Assembly (NCBI GenBank): GCA_036850595.1
Contig: CM072165.1
Location: 9,248,109-9,312,108, forward strand
Direction of reading: 5' to 3'
Length of the DNA stretch: 64,000 nucleotides
DNA from: Rhyacichthys aspro
Taxonomy: Eukaryota; Chordata; Actinopteri; Gobiiformes; Rhyacichthyidae
Made by a program: the position numbers and the translations under genes. Shown one piece after another: positions 47,011 to 59,370 of the stretch (position 1 is the stretch's first letter; each line of letters begins with the position of its first letter). Below the pieces are notes generated by a model that saw only the letters and a list, made by a program, of their open reading frames with translations, had not been told where the DNA came from and ran no database searches.

Positions 47011-47610
47011 AATGCCCAACTTCAAACCTTCTAAGATTTTTTTTTAATGAGCTGTCAACAACTTGGCTCTTGTTCCCTGTTTGAGTTCTAATGGAGTTTA
47101 ATTGTTCAGAGTTCAGTGCGATCTAAATGCACATAATTATGACCATCAAGAATCAGGTTGGGTTTTGTTTAATAAAGATCAGAAGTTGGATTAGTTGGGT
47201 CTTTTGGTGGTTTAACAGGTCGAGGTAGGTTCAAATGCCAGATCTGTGTCATTCTAACAACTTTACTGTATCAACTGCTTTATTTATCATTAATTATTGA
47301 TATCTGGACATGTATTATAGTAGTCAATTTGTCTGAAGAAACGCATAAAAGCATTTTCTTCAACCTGCTCTTACATTGCTTGAAAGGTTTAGGTAAAAAA
47401 TGAATCTGTATCAGTGTGTATCTCAGCACAAGGTCAACTTCAGTCACTCCAGGTCGCCATCTAAACGTACTTTACTAATGAATCACTGCTTTTGAAAGAA
47501 AGTTTGGCCTCAATTAAAACTTCTTTGTCAAAGACACGTACATCAAATTGATTCAAGAGTTTAATTAAAAGTTGTATTGTCTTTCAAACATTTACTTTGA
47601 TTCAAAAATC
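47011..47610. other. AT-rich spacer
   Basis: No gene or recognised repeat. Confidence 0.45.
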
Positions 47611-48190
47611 TGAAGTTTTAAAGTTGGTTGGTACGTGGCTGCACGCTCCTCTCCAGCTGTGTCATTACATAATCCAGTTCTCTGCACTATAGTGTCACAA
47701 CGGTAACCAAGCATAAATAAAAACTGTTGTTGCGTGAGAAAAGGTTTTCTGCGAGCGGCGGTAGACTTGGGCCGATATCGAGCTGCTTCACTGAGCCCGG
47801 ATTCTCCAGATCGCTGCAAGACAAGCCACGAGTCGGAGATCACCACAAACAGACAAGGAATCAAAATCGAAAGGGGGCCGCATTCTGAAGCAGTCACTTG
47901 TATCTTCTTTTATTACCTTCTCCAAGTCTTGCTAATGTCACTCAAAAAAACACCTTTTTTTTTTTTTTTCTTCGTGTTCAACTTTTTGCACTTTTGGCTT
48001 TATCTTTCAGCCGACAGTTGGCGTCCTCTCCTTGGGGGAGGGTTTCCGATAATAATGCGATCAGGCAAAAGCCCTGGGGTGTGTAAAAATAATTGATACC
48101 TGCAGCGATGGAGTACTTTACTGTTGAATATGAATAAAACCTCCCACCCCTTATGGCCTCAGGCGAGGTGCCACATCCTGGAGCTGTCAA
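47611..48190. promoter_or_regulatory. Candidate non-coding regulatory island
   Basis: Balanced, CpG-bearing DNA ('ctgcgagcggcggtag', 'gccgatatcgagc') with a 15-base T tract at 47955-47969, followed by 'ccgataataatgcgatcagg' and 'aaaaataattgatacctgc'. Frames of 62-120 codons on both strands lack domains. It separates the two copies of segment B. Confidence 0.37.
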
Positions 48191-48267
48191 ATATATGTAG
48201 TGTTGTGAGTACATGTTAAATCTATACTTCATGTACATTTTAACTTCTTCATTAGCAAAATCCCGCC

Positions 48268-48930
48268 AACATATTCCAATACCTACTACTACTACTACAA
48301 CAACCACAGGGTCATGCAGATATTTGCCTCCTACGATAACAGTGTTTGTTAATCAAGTGCAAGTTGTCCATGTTATAAAATGCATGCTACACATTGATAT
48401 TAGCTAGTATAGTGTGCCAAAATGCCTCTATTTTTAAAGCTAGCCACAGTTGCTAATGTTGTATTCAGTGTCCCCAAAAGATCAGAATTTTTAAGTTAGA
48501 TTTTCGTTGTTTTTGTGACTTGTCCTGTCCTTTTAAACTCAGAAAATGTGAATATTACTGTTCACAGACTGACAACACACCTTTCAGCTCCGATTTAACT
48601 TAGCTTTTTTTCATTGGTGTATTGATGATAATATGCAAAATACAGCTTTAGCTAATGTACCTGACCTACCTGTTAAAACTGTACAAACAGCAAACAAGCT
48701 AGTCTCAGGTCTTATGTAGGCAACTACATGGTAATTCTACATTATTAACTGTAGTTAGACAAACAGTCAATGTCCAATCTATTAATTCAACTTATTTGCT
48801 GCAATTTTGAAAATGCACATTACTAAAGTCAGAAAGTCAGGCAAAAAATGACTTCTTTTTTTTTTTCTTCTTTTTTCTTTTTTTTTGGTTCATGTGCATT
48901 TTCCAGCCCAGAATATTATTTATTTATTTT
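48268..48930 (+). repeat. Duplicated segment B, copy 2 (interrupted)
   Basis: Second copy of 46514-46919. It contains a TAC microsatellite near 48280-48297 and about 250 bp (roughly 48640-48887, ending in a T-rich tract) absent from copy 1. The homologous end resumes at 48891 with 'catgtgcattttccagccca'. Confidence 0.75.
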
Positions 48931-49320
48931 CCCAGAGGACCACATGAATACAGAACAACACAGAGAACAGGAAACTGCAAAATTGCACAGTGTTTTCTCA
49001 GTGGGTTAAAATGAACCCCAGCAGATTAGATACATCCAAAAATCATCAAATTGACTAAAACATCAAGACGCCACTTTAGAAAAAGTCATGGGGTGGGATA
49101 AGTCAGGATTTTAAATGAACAAGTTACACGTATTTAAATTTAAAGTGGGTAAAAATGCTCTGGCTGTTTTAGCGTAGAATTAGCCAAATGTTCTGCTTGT
49201 ACTTGATCATTATTGCCATGTGTTGGAGATTTTCCTCTTTGGAGTTGTCAAGCATTTGTAAATCACAACCAGCACTTTCCCTTTCCCTTTAAACCCATCT
49301 GATGTTTATTTATTCGGAAA
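48931..49320. other. AT-rich spacer
   Basis: No gene, repeat or motif cluster seen. Confidence 0.45.
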
Positions 49321-50090
49321 TTAGTTATTGGCATATCCTCAAAACGGAGCTTCCCCCAAATCTCCCCCTTTTGCAGCTTCGCTCGACGGCTCGGCGATCA
49401 ATCACTGGCAGCTCTCTTCCTTCGCTCCTGCTCCAGCCCTGATATGTGAGTGAGTCAGCCCACATCTCGAGAATTAGAAACTCATATTCTTATCTCGGCT
49501 GTCGACTCTGAGAATGTTTGCTTTGCTTATTTTTAAAACCTTGGCGAAGTGGGCACGGCCACTTAATGCAAAAAAAAAAAAAAGTCTTTATAATGCTGCA
49601 TTTGCTGATTATTGCCGTCATATATCCGATAATGAGAGATATTTACGCGTGGATTGTTTGCAGTTTAGTGATTATTCCTGGGTATCTCAGTATGGAGTGC
49701 GCACTGATGAAAAGTGATGCAAGTATTGAGATGATTTTCCTGATTCTAGAGCAGTTGGGGATTTTCCTTTGCCGCCTGGTGAGACGCTTGGCTTAAATCT
49801 CACTGCAAAGTCTGGTCTAATACCCGTTTGGTCTGAAACTGCTGAATAGGAGTAAAGATCATTTGTAAGAGCACGTCTGCCTCACCGTTCTGCCGCTTTT
49901 ACAACTTCAAAATGGTCAGCGTTTTCCCTTCAAGTGTGTCAAATTTGAATAAGGACATTACGCTCCCTTTTTTTTTTTTTTTTCCCTTTGAGCCCTTATT
50001 TCTCCGAGCGGCTTAAATGCCTCGTTAGGCATCAGGGACCATTCTCAAAGGAGAACAGTCACATCCACCGGCCGGGGATTGGCACACTGC
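49321..50090. promoter_or_regulatory. Candidate non-coding regulatory island
   Basis: Contains 'cggcgatcaatcactgg' (Pbx-like), TGAGTCA (AP-1/Maf-like) at 49451-49457, and two homopolymer tracts: 14 A at 49570-49583 and 16 T at 49968-49983. Overlapping frames of 67 and 92 codons are unremarkable. Confidence 0.38.
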
Positions 50091-51370
50091 TTAGATGAGA
50101 TTTCTAACTGCCCACACTGGTCCAAGCCACAGTAATAAGGACAGAAATGGTCACATTTTAACAAAGAATGTGTATTTTAGACACGTGATGGTCTGGAAAA
50201 TGAAGCATGTTAGCCCATACATACATAGTACATACAGACATAGGCTACATACAAAGGACGGTACCAAAAAATGTAAAATTATTCATTTTACGAGACACGA
50301 GAAATCAACTTACTTTTATCCCAATGAATGGAAAAACCTCAATATTCTCCATTAATGTCAGTATGAGAGGTATTTATCTTTATGGATCACGTACATATAA
50401 GTGAATATCATGTGCATAAGGTAAAAGATTTCATTTGCCCCCTTCCAGGAAGCAGTAGCATGTCACTACTCTACTGCATCTGGTGGAACAACCATTAGCA
50501 TTTGAGTGTAGCAGGGTTAGCTGTTAGCGTTCTCAACAGCTACACGTTCGATGCATTGCAAACTCCATTGAAACAGGCTCAGGCTCATAGAATAGGCCAT
50601 CTTTAGCTCATCTGTCCGCTGCATCAAAGGTAAGCCTTGTTAGCGCGTCTGGCCATGGTCCAAAATGGTGGCTACTTATTTTCCAGTATGGTGGTAAACT
50701 CAAAAAAAGTAAAAGTGCTTTGTTTCTACAGTGCAAAATGTTGTTGGAATGCTTACTCTACCTCTTTTATTCCATGAGACAGATAATGCAAGGTATTTAA
50801 GAATTTAATCATATTAGTATCGGTGGGGCCCTCTGATACATTTGGTAGGTGATTTTTGGGAAACTTTGCACAATAATCAGAGACAAAAGATACTAAATAT
50901 TCTAAAGATATGTAAATAGGAAGAATGCCACAAAAAAATGACACGTAACTGAGGAAATGATTTTAAAGGGAGAAAAATGAGGTTTAAAATAGGGCAAAGT
51001 GGCACAAAGAAGTGAATTCACAAACTGATGTGTGAAAATGAGGCATAAAAGGAGAAAATGAATGTTAAAAATAAACCGACCTTACATTCAAACACTGTTA
51101 AACTTAATAAAAGATACCCAAGTGCCACAATCTTTGGCTCCTGAAAGGATTCTTATTCACTATCGCGGCCCCTCACTGCCCCTGGTTTAGATTGAGAGAA
51201 GACAAATTGAAACACAAGGTCTAAATTGCACCTTAGTAAGTCTTTTGTGTAGGTTTATCACACTGCTCCGTGTTGATCTCGTCCCAGAATGAGACTTTTA
51301 CTCCACGCTTCAATGAATGGTTTGGGGTTGGATGCCACTATCAGTAAAAAAAACCCGTCTAATTTAAACT
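50091..51370. other. AT-rich intergenic spacer
   Basis: Short open frames only. 'ggttagctgttagcgttctc' near 50515 resembles the 'gctagctgttagcatt' phrasing common in fish repeats but cannot be delimited. Confidence 0.4.
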
Positions 51371-52050
51371 TGCATCCTTATTCCCAGCACTATCTTTGTC
51401 TTATCTACTGATAAAAGGTCAATATCATTTCCCGAGCTCACTGTTGAGCTGCATGCTATCAATTCTTATTAAATAGTGGCCTTTACTAGCAACTTATGTG
51501 TTACTGGAAAAGTCACATCTATTTATTATGCTGGCCACCATTGTGCATTTTACACTTTGATAACAACAATCAAACCCCAAATACACATTAAGGTCCTGGA
51601 ACAACAACAAAAAAAAATCTGAGAGAAATGTATTAGAGGAGGTGAGGGCCAGTGCGGTCTCAGCGAGGATGTTTTCAAAAAGGAATCCCGAATGAAGATC
51701 TGCCAGAGCGCCTTTTGAAGGGCACGGCAAGGACGGAGAGGCGGCGCCGGCGGTAGAGGCCATCCTCAAACAAACGGCTTCACCAGCGAGGGGATTAAGC
51801 CCCGGGCTTTGAGAGAGCGTGTGGGATTGAACTGTGCAGCCCTGTCGAAGATACAGCACGGGAACCCTTTTTTTTCTCCGCACATCTGAGATTAGACTTC
51901 CCTGGAAACGAAATGCAGTTCCTCACATTAAAGTTGTTTACAAAGAGACTCGCCCCGCTTTGATTGTGAATATCTGGATGCTGTAGTTTAGCTGGAAACA
52001 TCCCTCTGACCTTGTCGCGGTGTTTTATGGAGACTTAAGTGCTTTCATTG
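51371..52050. promoter_or_regulatory. Candidate non-coding regulatory island
   Basis: Balanced block with 'tatcaattcttattaaatag' near 51458 and a CpG-rich core at 51710-51800 ('gaggcggcgccggcgg'). The 129-codon minus-strand frame (51883-51494) has no domain. Confidence 0.38.
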
Positions 52051-52340
52051 ATCACACGGTGGCTGGGGAAAAAACAAGAGTGTTCCTCCAACAAAACTAT
52101 AGTATGATCTGGGGGAAGAAACGCAGTAAATATCTCATACGTTTTCAGATAGTCACAGAGATTGTGGACATTGCTTTTCCTTGTTTTTAAGATATATCTT
52201 TGCACCTGTTTAGGTCTTTTATAGGCCATTTTACCGTTAATTAAGTTATTATGTGTGTAGGGTTAAGCTAGCTGGCTGAAAAATCTACCAAAATATACCA
52301 AATTCTGCAGATTATGATTGTGATTTGAAAATGACCAATG

Positions 52341-52838
52341 TAGGGATGTGAAAAATATTTTAGTTAGAGGCCACATACATCCAGATTTGATCTGAAATGG
52401 GCTGGATAAGTAAACCAATAACATAATAATCTATAAATAACAACAACTCCAATTTTCACTTTATTTTAGTGTAAAGAAGTACAAGTATGCAACCAAATAA
52501 AAAAGGCTATTGTTGGCCAAATCCTCTAGTGTTCTCTCCAACTAGCAATAATATGGCTTTGATGCTAATGCTATTTCACCCTGTGTGTACTTTTCTACAT
52601 TTTTGGTAATAACAGCAAAAGAGTAAGGCAAAAATCACCATTTCTTGAGTTTGCTGTTTGCTACTCTTAGTTAAATAGCACCACCTCCCTCTGTACAAAT
52701 TAGCAGTTACTTTTATTTAAAAATTGCAGTTAAAGTCATATATGTAATTTTCACACTTCTGCAATTTGATTCCACAGGCCACATTGTACTGTCTGGCAGG
52801 CCAGTTTTGCCCCTTGGGCCATGTGTTTGCCACAGACA
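52341..52838 (+). mobile_element. Non-autonomous hAT-like element, family member 1
   Basis: Left part 'ccagatttgatctgaaatgg' and 'gctggataagtaaaccaata', centre 'tttgatgctaatgctatttc', right part 'gattccacaggccacattgt' and 'ggccatgtgtttg'. It aligns in order with 53771-54165 and with the terminal part of the transposase-bearing copy at 44358. No coding sequence; target duplication not clear. Confidence 0.7.
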
Positions 52839-53215
52839 TAATCCATCGAAATGTAACACATTCTGCAAGATTATGATTTGAAATTTAACTGCTTTTTATG
52901 TCTGACCTTAGGTTACGCCTAAGACGAATCAGGACGGTGTTATACTGGATAATAATGCAGTGCAAGGCTTAAGAATTATACACAGGTGGTTTAAAGACCT
53001 ATGCTTCCTCATCAAAGACTGTTAAACCACATTAGAATAGCTTGGTGAGATTAGCATGCATTTAAAAGCCACAAAATCTAGTGTTTTTGACTTTTTGCTT
53101 ATATAAATGGATGGGAAATCCTTTTAAAACCTCAGAGAATTTCACTATTTCACGCAAGTAGTATTTTTCCATTTATATTTTCAGTTTACATACATGCATT
53201 AAACGTTGTAGACAG
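52839..53215. other. AT-rich spacer
   Basis: Contains 'attctgcaagattatgattt' near 52859, resembling 'attctgcagattatgattgt' near 52302 on the other side of the element. No gene. Confidence 0.45.
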
Positions 53216-53650
53216 GGTTGCTTTTTCACTCAGCTCAGAGGGGCTTTGCTACAGCACAATGTTGTGGGGAAAATTGAATGAACAAGCTTCCCTGGGAGAC
53301 TAATAATATCATGGATCCTGAGTGCTTGCTCTCTGCGATGAGGCCTAACAGAAGGCTTGACAAGAGAAAATGATGTGTTGTTCTCTGCCGGGATAACAGC
53401 CCAGGTCCCCCCGCAGACGATCGCAGACCAGATATGAAGTGTACATAAAGCACAGGTTTTTCGGCTTCTCGAGGGCCTTGCGAGGGGGAGAGGGAAAAAA
53501 AAAAAAAAAAAAGAGGCGACGAAAATGAGTGACACTGAGGAGCAAATGGGCTTGTTGAGAGGCCCTCCAGCGCCACTGTGCGCTCCGTCACACAGCACAT
53601 ACAAATAGGAAAAGCACTCACTTCAAAGCTGCTCGAGATGGAAGACGCAC
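53216..53650. promoter_or_regulatory. Candidate non-coding regulatory island
   Basis: Balanced, CpG-bearing DNA ('ccccccgcagacgatcgc') with an 18-base A tract at 53495-53512. Minus-strand frames of 124 and 184 codons both read through that tract as poly-phenylalanine in different phases, so neither is credible as a protein. Confidence 0.36.
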
Positions 53651-53770
53651 TTGAAATGAAGTATGGCAAATGACTACATTGACTCCTTAACATACTTAGA
53701 AATATTTTATAGCTGAAAAAGAGGTAACTGGAAGAGACGGCAACATTAGCAACCAGCATTAGCGTTAACG

Positions 53771-54165
53771 TTTGATAGTTAGGGGTCACTTACAGCCCAA
53801 TTTGATCTGAAGTGGGCTGGACCAGTAAAATAATAACATAATAAACTATAAATACAATAAAACAGCTCCAATTTTCTCTCTGTTTTAGTGCAAAGAAGTA
53901 CGCAACTGAAAAAAGCTGATGTAAGCAAGTGTTTTTCGCAAACTCACAATGTAACTTTGATGCTAATGCTATTTCACCGTGTGTCTGCGTTTCTCAGAGA
54001 CATTTTTGGTAATGACAGCACAAGCAAAATCACATTTCTTGAGCCAGATATTGCTTTACCATCTCTTATTATCTTACTAAAAGAGTGCGACCCCTTTAAT
54101 GTCTTTTATGTCATTTTCACACTTTCCAAATTGATTCCACGGGTCGGATTGTACCCTGTGGTTCC
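53771..54165 (+). mobile_element. Non-autonomous hAT-like element, family member 2
   Basis: 'cagcccaatttgatctgaag', 'tgggctggaccagtaaaata', 'tttgatgctaatgctatttc', 'gacatttttggtaatgacag' and 'gattccacgggtcggattgt' occur in the same order as in 52341-52838. Both outer ends are eroded. An overlapping 121-codon frame (53888-54253) is not a gene. Confidence 0.7.
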
Positions 54166-54500
54166 CTACACGATCCCAAAGAAAAGACAGTTTACTTTTG
54201 TAGCCTTAGACTTCCTGTTTCTAGCTCTGAATAGACTCACATCTGGAAAATGATGGTGGGAAGCTTAAGTAAAGAAAGAATAAGTACTAGTAAATTGTAT
54301 TTTTTCCCAGTACTGACATAACACCTTTTTTTGTCCCAGGTTTAGGTCAAATGAGTACATGAGGCTTCAATACTGGCGAGTACCAAGTATTTGGACAAAC
54401 ATTGGTAAAACTTAGCAAGCAGTACATTTAATGAGGGTAACTGGAATTGGTTTGCCCTTGTTTTGGGAGTGTTTCTGAATTTTCCACGCTCTGAGCCAAT
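54166..54500. other. Spacer
   Basis: No gene or recognised repeat. Confidence 0.4.
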
Positions 54501-55400
54501 GTTCCAATCCACTACCAATACAAAAATAAATAGCCTGCAACTCTGGTGGTCTATAATTAATAAATGATTGTGTTTGGGAACAAAGGTCTAATTAGTATCA
54601 TTAAAACATGAATCATTGGAATAACCCATTAACAACACAATATATAAAGCTAATATGAACATCTCTGAGCAGCTCACAGTTTCACAATAGCACTGCACCT
54701 GCTCCTCGCCTTCTTTCTCCTTTTGGACATCATCTATCTTTGAAAGGGACTGTCCTCCTTTTGAGCGCACTCGCCTACCTCCGAGGGATTAAACTATTCC
54801 ATTTCGGGGGAATTACGGCTGATAAAGTTTGAGTGCTGTAGATGGCCCTGTTTCTTCTTTTACAATAGTTTTGAAATGTTTCTCTGTGATGGACTTTAGC
54901 GGGGCGGGCGCTCTTTCAAACACCTTAAATAAATACATCCAGATTTTTTCCAAGGGCGTGTTATTTGTACTTGCAGGATTATTTGTGTGTCAGGTGATTG
55001 TGGTTTGGCGCGTGGGTGGGGAACGGCTGGGGGCACCGCTAAAGTCAACGGTGAACAACCCTCTTGTTCTAGCTTTAATAAGCGCAGACAGAGCACAGGT
55101 GTATATAAGTGGTCTTATATGACTGGCCTATTTTTTGCTCTTGATAATTACGGTACATAAATACAGAGTGTGCTCTGTTGGCACCGAACACATGCAAATT
55201 ACAAGTGCACTGTTATTCAATCAGATTGGGCTTTAGGCGTTTTTCCCCTCACAGGTTAAGTGAGATGTTCTGATAGTTGTGATGTTGTGAATGTTCGAGC
55301 GGTTGAGATTGATTTAATTTTCAAACTTTTCTCGTCTGTTTCATGCAGGTTTTGATCTCGTCTTGTTTTATTTATGAGGGACAGTCTTTAAATCTGTGAC
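54501..55400. promoter_or_regulatory. Candidate non-coding regulatory island
   Basis: Balanced core at 54780-55250 with 'cttgataattacggtac', 'acatgcaaattacaagtgc' (octamer-like, near 55190) and 'ttcaatcagattgggc' (near 55217, containing an inverted CCAAT). Frames of 97 and 66 codons lack domains. Confidence 0.4.
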
Positions 55401-56090
55401 CTGAGTAATTTAGCAGGTCCTACTCACAAAACTATCATTTCCAGAATACTGTAATATTAAGGAAATTTGCAGCACTGTACTAACTTTTTTGTGGTGGTGT
55501 CTGAATTTCTTCTAACCATTTTGTTGTGTCCTGTAATGCAAGATGAAAGATAGTGAACATTAATGGCTCCAAGTTGGATTCATCAGAATGTCTGTACACA
55601 CTGCATTTGAATAAAACAAGGTAGAAAATTTCACCAATTATGTGGCATTAGGATTTACATACAGGTTTTTATTAAGTTGCTACAGCCTAAAATCACCAGC
55701 TGTAGGTTAGCTTCAAGAGTAACACAATGATAAAGATTAGCAATAATACAGTTACAAACAGTTTTCCTGATGAATATAACACATCCTTATCCTTATTTAT
55801 CTGTTGAGTGCACTATTTAGTCCACTATACTTGTCGAGCCCTATGTAGTGATGAAGGGGTTAGAGACTAGGGAGTGGTTTTGGAGCCAGAAAAATATGCT
55901 TGAGTTTTGCCTCCAACCCAAACCGAAATTAATGCCAGATCCGTGCATTGCTAAACTCAATGTAGACTCACCTCAGTGTCATTTTAATGTTCTCAAAATC
56001 CCCGGAATAACATGGGATACTGACCTTCTCATACAATTTTCAGATGACTCAACATGCTGCCCTTAAAGAGACAGATCATCACATTTAATG
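55401..56090. other. AT-rich spacer
   Basis: A 72-codon frame (55848-56066) has no domain. No repeat recognised. Confidence 0.45.
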
Positions 56091-56960
56091 CTCCTAACAT
56101 TCTATTAAAGCACATTTAAGAAAGCAGCCAAATCAGAAGTTCGCGTTCTGGCTTAAGACGCGCACAAATCTCCCTACTTACAAATTGGGCGACGTGGGAA
56201 AACCCTTGGCAATACTTGAGAAGCCCGCTCAAAGCCAGAGCCTCCCATCGATCTGACCTGTGTGGGCCTCACAAGCACAAACCATTAGTATATTCTCAGA
56301 TGCTGTTTTCACATTTGTTTGTGTAAACGAGGTCCCATGATGATTGCGCGGTGAGCACGAGAAGAATCTACAGCTATCAATCCTGCACATGGCACCAACA
56401 CAATAACCTGTCCTTGGGCATTCATAGTGTACTCCTTTTTTTTTTTTCGTCCATCCTTTTCTCTAATAGCCCTTATTTTCGTCAGTTATTCTTAGCGCAA
56501 AATGTTCCAGGCATTCACTGTACATTTCTTGTGCAATTAAATGATGAAAAGACCAACTGAGTGCTTCAAAAGCCTTTGTTATAGGCTTAAGAGCAGGCCA
56601 TTACCTTAGAAGGGAGTTTATTTTCCGAGGCGAGTTTTATCCTGAGGGAATATACATTTGATGTGCTGATGCGTCGGCTCTACACCGGTTTACTTAAGCT
56701 ATGTTTGAGCAGCGTTATTTATATTACATTAAGAATCACAAAAGATTACTTGGAAGATATTTGTCTTGACAATGCACGGATTGATTGGTTTCTGCAATAA
56801 TGTCTCGGCTGTTGTCGCACCATCCACAGGCTCAGGTGATGTTAAGGTAATATGTTTTTTTCTCCGCTCCCATGTTCACCAATACTAATTAAATCCTGTA
56901 CTCGGGAACCAATTTAGTGTCAACATCAGGGCACAAATTCAAAATATCCTGCAAATATAA
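56091..56960. promoter_or_regulatory. Candidate non-coding regulatory island
   Basis: Balanced sequence with a 12-base T tract at 56436-56447 and 'ccaatactaattaaatcctg' (TAATTA at 56886-56891) near the right edge. No gene. Confidence 0.36.
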
Positions 56961-57150
56961 TTACTTTTGTGGGAACCAGTGCCTGCTTAATATAGATTTT
57001 ACATCAAGAAGTAAAATGGCTTGATTAGGTTTTCCATGAAAAGATTATTTTGTAAGTGGAATATTACTGGTCAGTGGAGGGCTTTAAAAGTTTGAGATGA
57101 AAGTTTGCAAAAATAAACCAGAACTGCACTGAAAAACCAATGATGAAAAG

Positions 57151-57760
57151 TGAAATGCGTATTCTTCTTTATTTCAAAGAGCCGTATGCAATAGAAGACC
57201 TTGACAGACCAGACTTTAATGCCTGTCTAAAGTCGGGATGCAGGCTCAGAAAACAAAGCAAACACCCACCTGTGAATGAACACAGGTTTTCAGATTAAAT
57301 CGTCATCCACTTGCCTCTCATTATTCCTAAACGGCGCATCTTTGATAGATACACAGGCCTGTTACATTCACAGCTTCAGATGTTCGTCTTTGCCTTCCTT
57401 CCCTCAGCCCATTTCCAAAACAGTTGGCATCCTTCAGTATTCTAACAATGTGCCTTGGCACCGAAAAGCCATTTGCAACTATTTCAGCACTGGAGAAAAA
57501 AAAAAGAAAAAGAAAAAAAGAAGAAGAAACACGCGTCTGCTGTTTTTACTTTCATTCTGTTCTCAGACGGAGCATCTGGAGGCTCTTTCTGAGAAAATAC
57601 AGAAACAAATAGCGTGAAGGGCTCCAGAGTGCCAGCAGGTCTCCGCGAGAGCCATCACTCTCCGACTTGGATTGTCTTTGTATCGCTCACTCACCGCCAC
57701 ATGAGAAACATACACCGCATTGCAGTTTTTTTCTATAAAATTACTACTTCTCTTTCTCAG
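57151..57760. promoter_or_regulatory. Candidate non-coding regulatory island
   Basis: Balanced DNA interrupted by an A-rich AAAG tract at 57494-57528. Two plus-strand frames (57276-57617 and 57424-57612) read the tract as poly-lysine in different phases and are rejected as genes. Confidence 0.33.
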
Positions 57761-57864
57761 CCTCACATACCACATTTTTCTTCGTTTTATGAGCTGATGT
57801 TGCTGAAGCCTGATTTCCATGAAGTACATGTTGGGCCAAAGCTGCTCTGTGGTAACCCATGAAG

Positions 57865-58477
57865 CAGAGGTGTGGACTTGAGTCATGTGACTTGGACTAG
57901 AGTCAGACTTGAGTCTCAAATGTGATGACTTCTGACTTCTAACTCGACTTGGACTTTACCAATGACTCCAGACTTCACTTGGACTTGAGCCTCTGACCTG
58001 AAAATACTTGAAAGTCTTCTCCCTCAAAGATTAAAAGAATGGTATTTGAAAAGTGTACACCAAACAATTATTTTTTTAAAATAGTTTGACAGATTTCACA
58101 GAGTTAAGCCACATGTTACTCACATGACGCTGCCTTCAAATGCGCTCTGTAAAGCTCAACGCTACCGGGCTCTACAACCAAAGGCCAAAAAAGACTCCAA
58201 ACACTGTAAATCACTGGTCACCAAAACATAAAAAAATAACAATGGCCATACTATTTTGACTAAATATTATATAAAAATACAAACACTTGTCAGTTGTTAA
58301 TTTTAACATAATATAAGTGTTGTTGAAAAGACTCGAGAGGACTTAAAACCTTGAAGTATAGGACTTTGGACTTGACTTGGATTTGTGAGCCTTTACTTGA
58401 GATTTGACTCGGGACTTAAGGACAAAGACTTGAGACTTACTTTTGACTTGCAAAACAACGACTTGGTCCCACCTCTG
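57865..58477. mobile_element. 613-bp terminal-repeat element with 8-bp target duplication
   Basis: Begins CAGAGGTGTGGACTTGAGTC and ends GACTTGGTCCCACCTCTG, with many 'gacttgg/gacttgag' repeats near both ends. The outer ends are complementary (CAGAGGTG against CACCTCTG-like). Flanks CCATGAAG (57857-57864) and CCATAAAG (58478-58485) match at 7 of 8 positions. It matches an abundant fish element I recall. No coding sequence. An 8-bp duplication fits hAT-type insertion. Confidence 0.88.
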
Positions 58478-58485
58478 CCATAAAG

Positions 58486-59370
58486 AGATGGAAAACCTCT
58501 AAAAGCATGACACCAACCTGTACAATACAGTTCCAGTGTAAATGTCTCAAGGGAAATAAGTTCCCAAGCTGGATTAGTTTTGTAGAAAGCCTCACATAAA
58601 ACCAAACGAACAGACAACTTGATCTTACCTACTTTAAAGCAGTGTTCCTTTGAATCATTAAGATGTAAAATGCTTGCAACACCTTTTGAAACCATCTCTT
58701 ATTAGCAATGCTAATGTGACCCCGAGAGATTTCCATGGAATCTCTTGAAAAATCCAACTGTGATTTTCATCCACCTACCCACCCACTCCTCACAAATTTC
58801 CACAAAAAGAGCAGTTATGCAAATGTGCACCTTTGGGGGTGGTTGTGCACACAGGCACCTCCTGAACCCTGCTAGTCTTATCTTTCAGCAGGATAATCAG
58901 GAAGGTGATTGCCATGAGAAGTGAGCAAACTTCACTGAGACGACCTCTGTTATAAAAAAAAAAGTTCCACACCTACCAGAAATAATGTCAAAAGTTCATT
59001 TTGGAAAGGCAGAGTTGGTGATGCCAGGGCAAACCTTGTCACGCTCACGTAATATGTCTCAAATTCATTTTAAATTGTCCTGCTTCCCATTTAATTTCAG
59101 GTGTGATAACCAAAAGTAGTTATTCGTTTTATTCTGAACATTACGATTGCCCGTTTTCATTCTGTCTTGCTGCTTATCAACTAAAACCAATCAGAGTGCA
59201 ACCCAATAAACAGAATAATTAGAAAGTAAGAACAAATTCTTGCTTAAAGAAAGTGAACCCTATGGAGACATTTGGGGACAGTGCTAGCACCTTTAGCAGC
59301 TTTTTCACTGTTTTGATACAGATGAAATATATATATTCTTTGTATATTTTTTGTATTTATTGTCATTATT
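58486..59370. other. Intergenic spacer
   Basis: Mixed then AT-rich DNA. 58860-58920 ('gcaggataatcaggaagg') is balanced but small. Frames of 60-100 codons lack domains. Confidence 0.4.

Noticed and set aside
53235..53789. 184-codon minus-strand frame as a gene
   Set aside because: Translation of an 18-base A tract gives poly-phenylalanine; another frame covers the same DNA and no domain is present.
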